A stretch of 6,399 nucleotides of DNA from an uncultured Clostridia bacterium (GTDB lineage Bacteria > Bacillota > Clostridia > UBA1381): assembly GCA_910578235.1 (NCBI GenBank), contig CAJTPP010000040.1:5523-11921 (forward strand). The letters run 5' to 3'. The notes beneath the pieces were generated by a model that worked only from the letters and a program-made list of their open reading frames with translations, did not search any database and was not told the origin of the DNA. Positions 5,798-6,399 of this stretch are shown piece by piece; the stretch's first letter is position 1; each line of letters starts with the position of its first letter. Made by a program: the position numbers and the translations under genes.

Positions 5798-5859
5798 AAA
5801 CCACAAGGGCGTAGTTTTGCATGAAAGATGTTTATCTGCTTCGGCGTCCCTTGTGGTTT
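5798..5859. repeat. Interrupted palindrome between lysC and rlmB
   Basis: AAACCACAAGGG (5798-5809) is a perfect reverse complement of CCCTTGTGGTTT (5848-5859). Two further G-C pairs can form inside after a bulged T (5810-5811 with 5845-5846), and AGAT-GTTT-ATCT (5826-5837) makes a small hairpin in the loop. On the + strand only TTT, already paired in the stem, follows the arm, so it is a weak terminator for lysC. On the - strand the arm runs into six T, then GTTTC and TTTT (5797 down to 5787), as expected of an intrinsic terminator in that direction. It could be a bidirectional terminator, a processed RNA structure or a relic palindromic repeat. Confidence 0.6.
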
Positions 5860-5877
5860 CGTGCTGTAATAAACTAT

Positions 5878-5882
5878 AGGAG
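5878..5882 (+). promoter_or_regulatory. Ribosome binding site fixing the GTG start of rlmB
   Basis: AGGAG lies 8 nt before the GTG at 5891. No in-frame ATG is available near the expected N-terminus, and the product from this GTG begins with the usual IIGRNPVLEA of the family, so this site decides the start. I found no convincing promoter in 5784-5890. Confidence 0.8.
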
Positions 5883-5890
5883 ATAAAATA

Positions 5891-6399
5891 GTGGAAGATA
5901 AAATTATAGGCAGAAATCCTGTGCTGGAAGCAATTCGGTCAGGCAGAAGTATTGATAAAATCCTTGTGAAAAAGGGTAAATATGAAGGCTCAATAGTGCC
6001 TATCATCAAAAAGGCAAAGGATGCCGGAATTATTATACAGGAAACGGATAAGGCAAAGCTGGACGCGGTTGCGGACGGCGGTAATCATCAGGGAGTAATA
6101 GCATATGTAAGCGCTTATGAATATTCTACTGTAAAGGATATTCTTGACGCGGCAAAGGAAAAAAGTGAGCCGCCGTTCGTTATTATCTGTGACCGGATTA
6201 CAGATCCGCACAATTTGGGCGCGATACTGCGGAGCGCGAATTGTGTCGGGGCTCATGGTGTGATTATTCCTAAAAGAAACAGTGTTGGACTGAACAGCAT
6301 TGTGGCGAAAACATCATCGGGAGCAATTGAGTATACGCCTGTAGCAAAGGTTACTAATATAGCCTCAACTATTGATGAGCTTAAAAAGGAAGGCTTGTG
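5891..6399 (+). CDS. rlmB: 23S rRNA 2'-O-ribose methyltransferase RlmB/TrmH family (3' end cut by window)
   Basis: This is the first 169 codons of a SpoU/TrmH-family (SPOUT) methyltransferase. RlmB uses S-adenosylmethionine to methylate the 2'-O of G2251 in 23S rRNA. The N-terminal substrate-binding domain (about 3-75) starts with IIGRNPVLEAI and includes NHQGV (66-70). The methylase domain starts near 95 with family motif 1, TDPHNLGAILRSA (104-116, including N108, G110 and R114). GVIIPKRN (123-130) and KTSSGAIE (140-147) follow, matching the pattern of E. coli RlmB. The C-terminal part with the knot and cofactor loop is outside the window. The B. subtilis homologue (YacO) usually sits with cysS and mrnC, and here the gene follows aspartokinase. 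Exact rRNA target assignment within the TrmH family is less certain than the family itself. Confidence 0.9.
   Translation, partial: MEDKIIGRNPVLEAIRSGRSIDKILVKKGKYEGSIVPIIKKAKDAGIIIQETDKAKLDAVADGGNHQGVIAYVSAYEYSTVKDILDAAKEKSEPPFVIICDRITDPHNLGAILRSANCVGAHGVIIPKRNSVGLNSIVAKTSSGAIEYTPVAKVTNIASTIDELKKEGL

Noticed and set aside
5798..5859. T-box terminator resemblance (CGTCCCTTG) before rlmB
   Set aside because: The gap is only 107 bp, with no upstream T-box sequence or Stem I; the match is a short string inside a palindrome.

Overview
The window reads as ordinary chromosomal DNA of a Gram-positive anaerobe of the class Clostridia. The support is moderate to high AT content, AT-rich intergenic stretches, strong AGGAGG-type ribosome binding sites, sigma-A-like promoters, a Bacillus-type lysine-sensitive-family aspartokinase, a Firmicutes-style stand-alone RadC and a MsmX/MsmK-type sugar-transport ATPase. 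I cannot place it more finely. All six genes are on the + strand and there is no sign of recent mobile DNA, no CRISPR array and no tRNA or rRNA gene.

Layout. Bases 1-187 are a non-coding leader with an extended -10 promoter and a hairpin in the 5' UTR. Bases 188-1297 encode a complete sugar-type ABC transporter ATPase, followed by a strong intrinsic terminator (1306-1336), so it looks like a single-gene unit. A good sigma-A promoter (1350-1379) then drives a RadC/JAB-domain protein (1417-2151). The gap 2152-2446 holds a strong promoter (2218-2246) and a roughly 190-nt leader predicted to fold into four consecutive hairpins. It precedes hom (2447-3658), thrB (3658-4554, overlapping hom by one base) and an aspartokinase gene (4575-5783). 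A 107-bp gap with a large interrupted palindrome follows, then the 5' part of an rlmB-like rRNA methyltransferase gene (from 5891), which runs off the window.

How the genes work together. Aspartokinase makes aspartyl-phosphate from aspartate, homoserine dehydrogenase reduces aspartate semialdehyde to homoserine, and homoserine kinase phosphorylates homoserine for threonine synthesis. These are steps 1, 3 and 4 of the aspartate-to-threonine route. The asd (step 2) and thrC (step 5) genes are not in the window. The three genes are tightly packed and probably one transcript under the structured leader.

The points most worth a second look are: an in-frame internal translation start in the aspartokinase gene, with a near-perfect Shine-Dalgarno sequence at codon 246, matching the alpha/beta two-product arrangement known from Bacillus subtilis lysC; the structured hom leader, which matches no riboswitch or T-box I can recognise; and the 12-bp-stem interrupted palindrome between the aspartokinase gene and rlmB, whose T-tract favours termination on the opposite strand. 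I saw no clearly novel multi-gene system.
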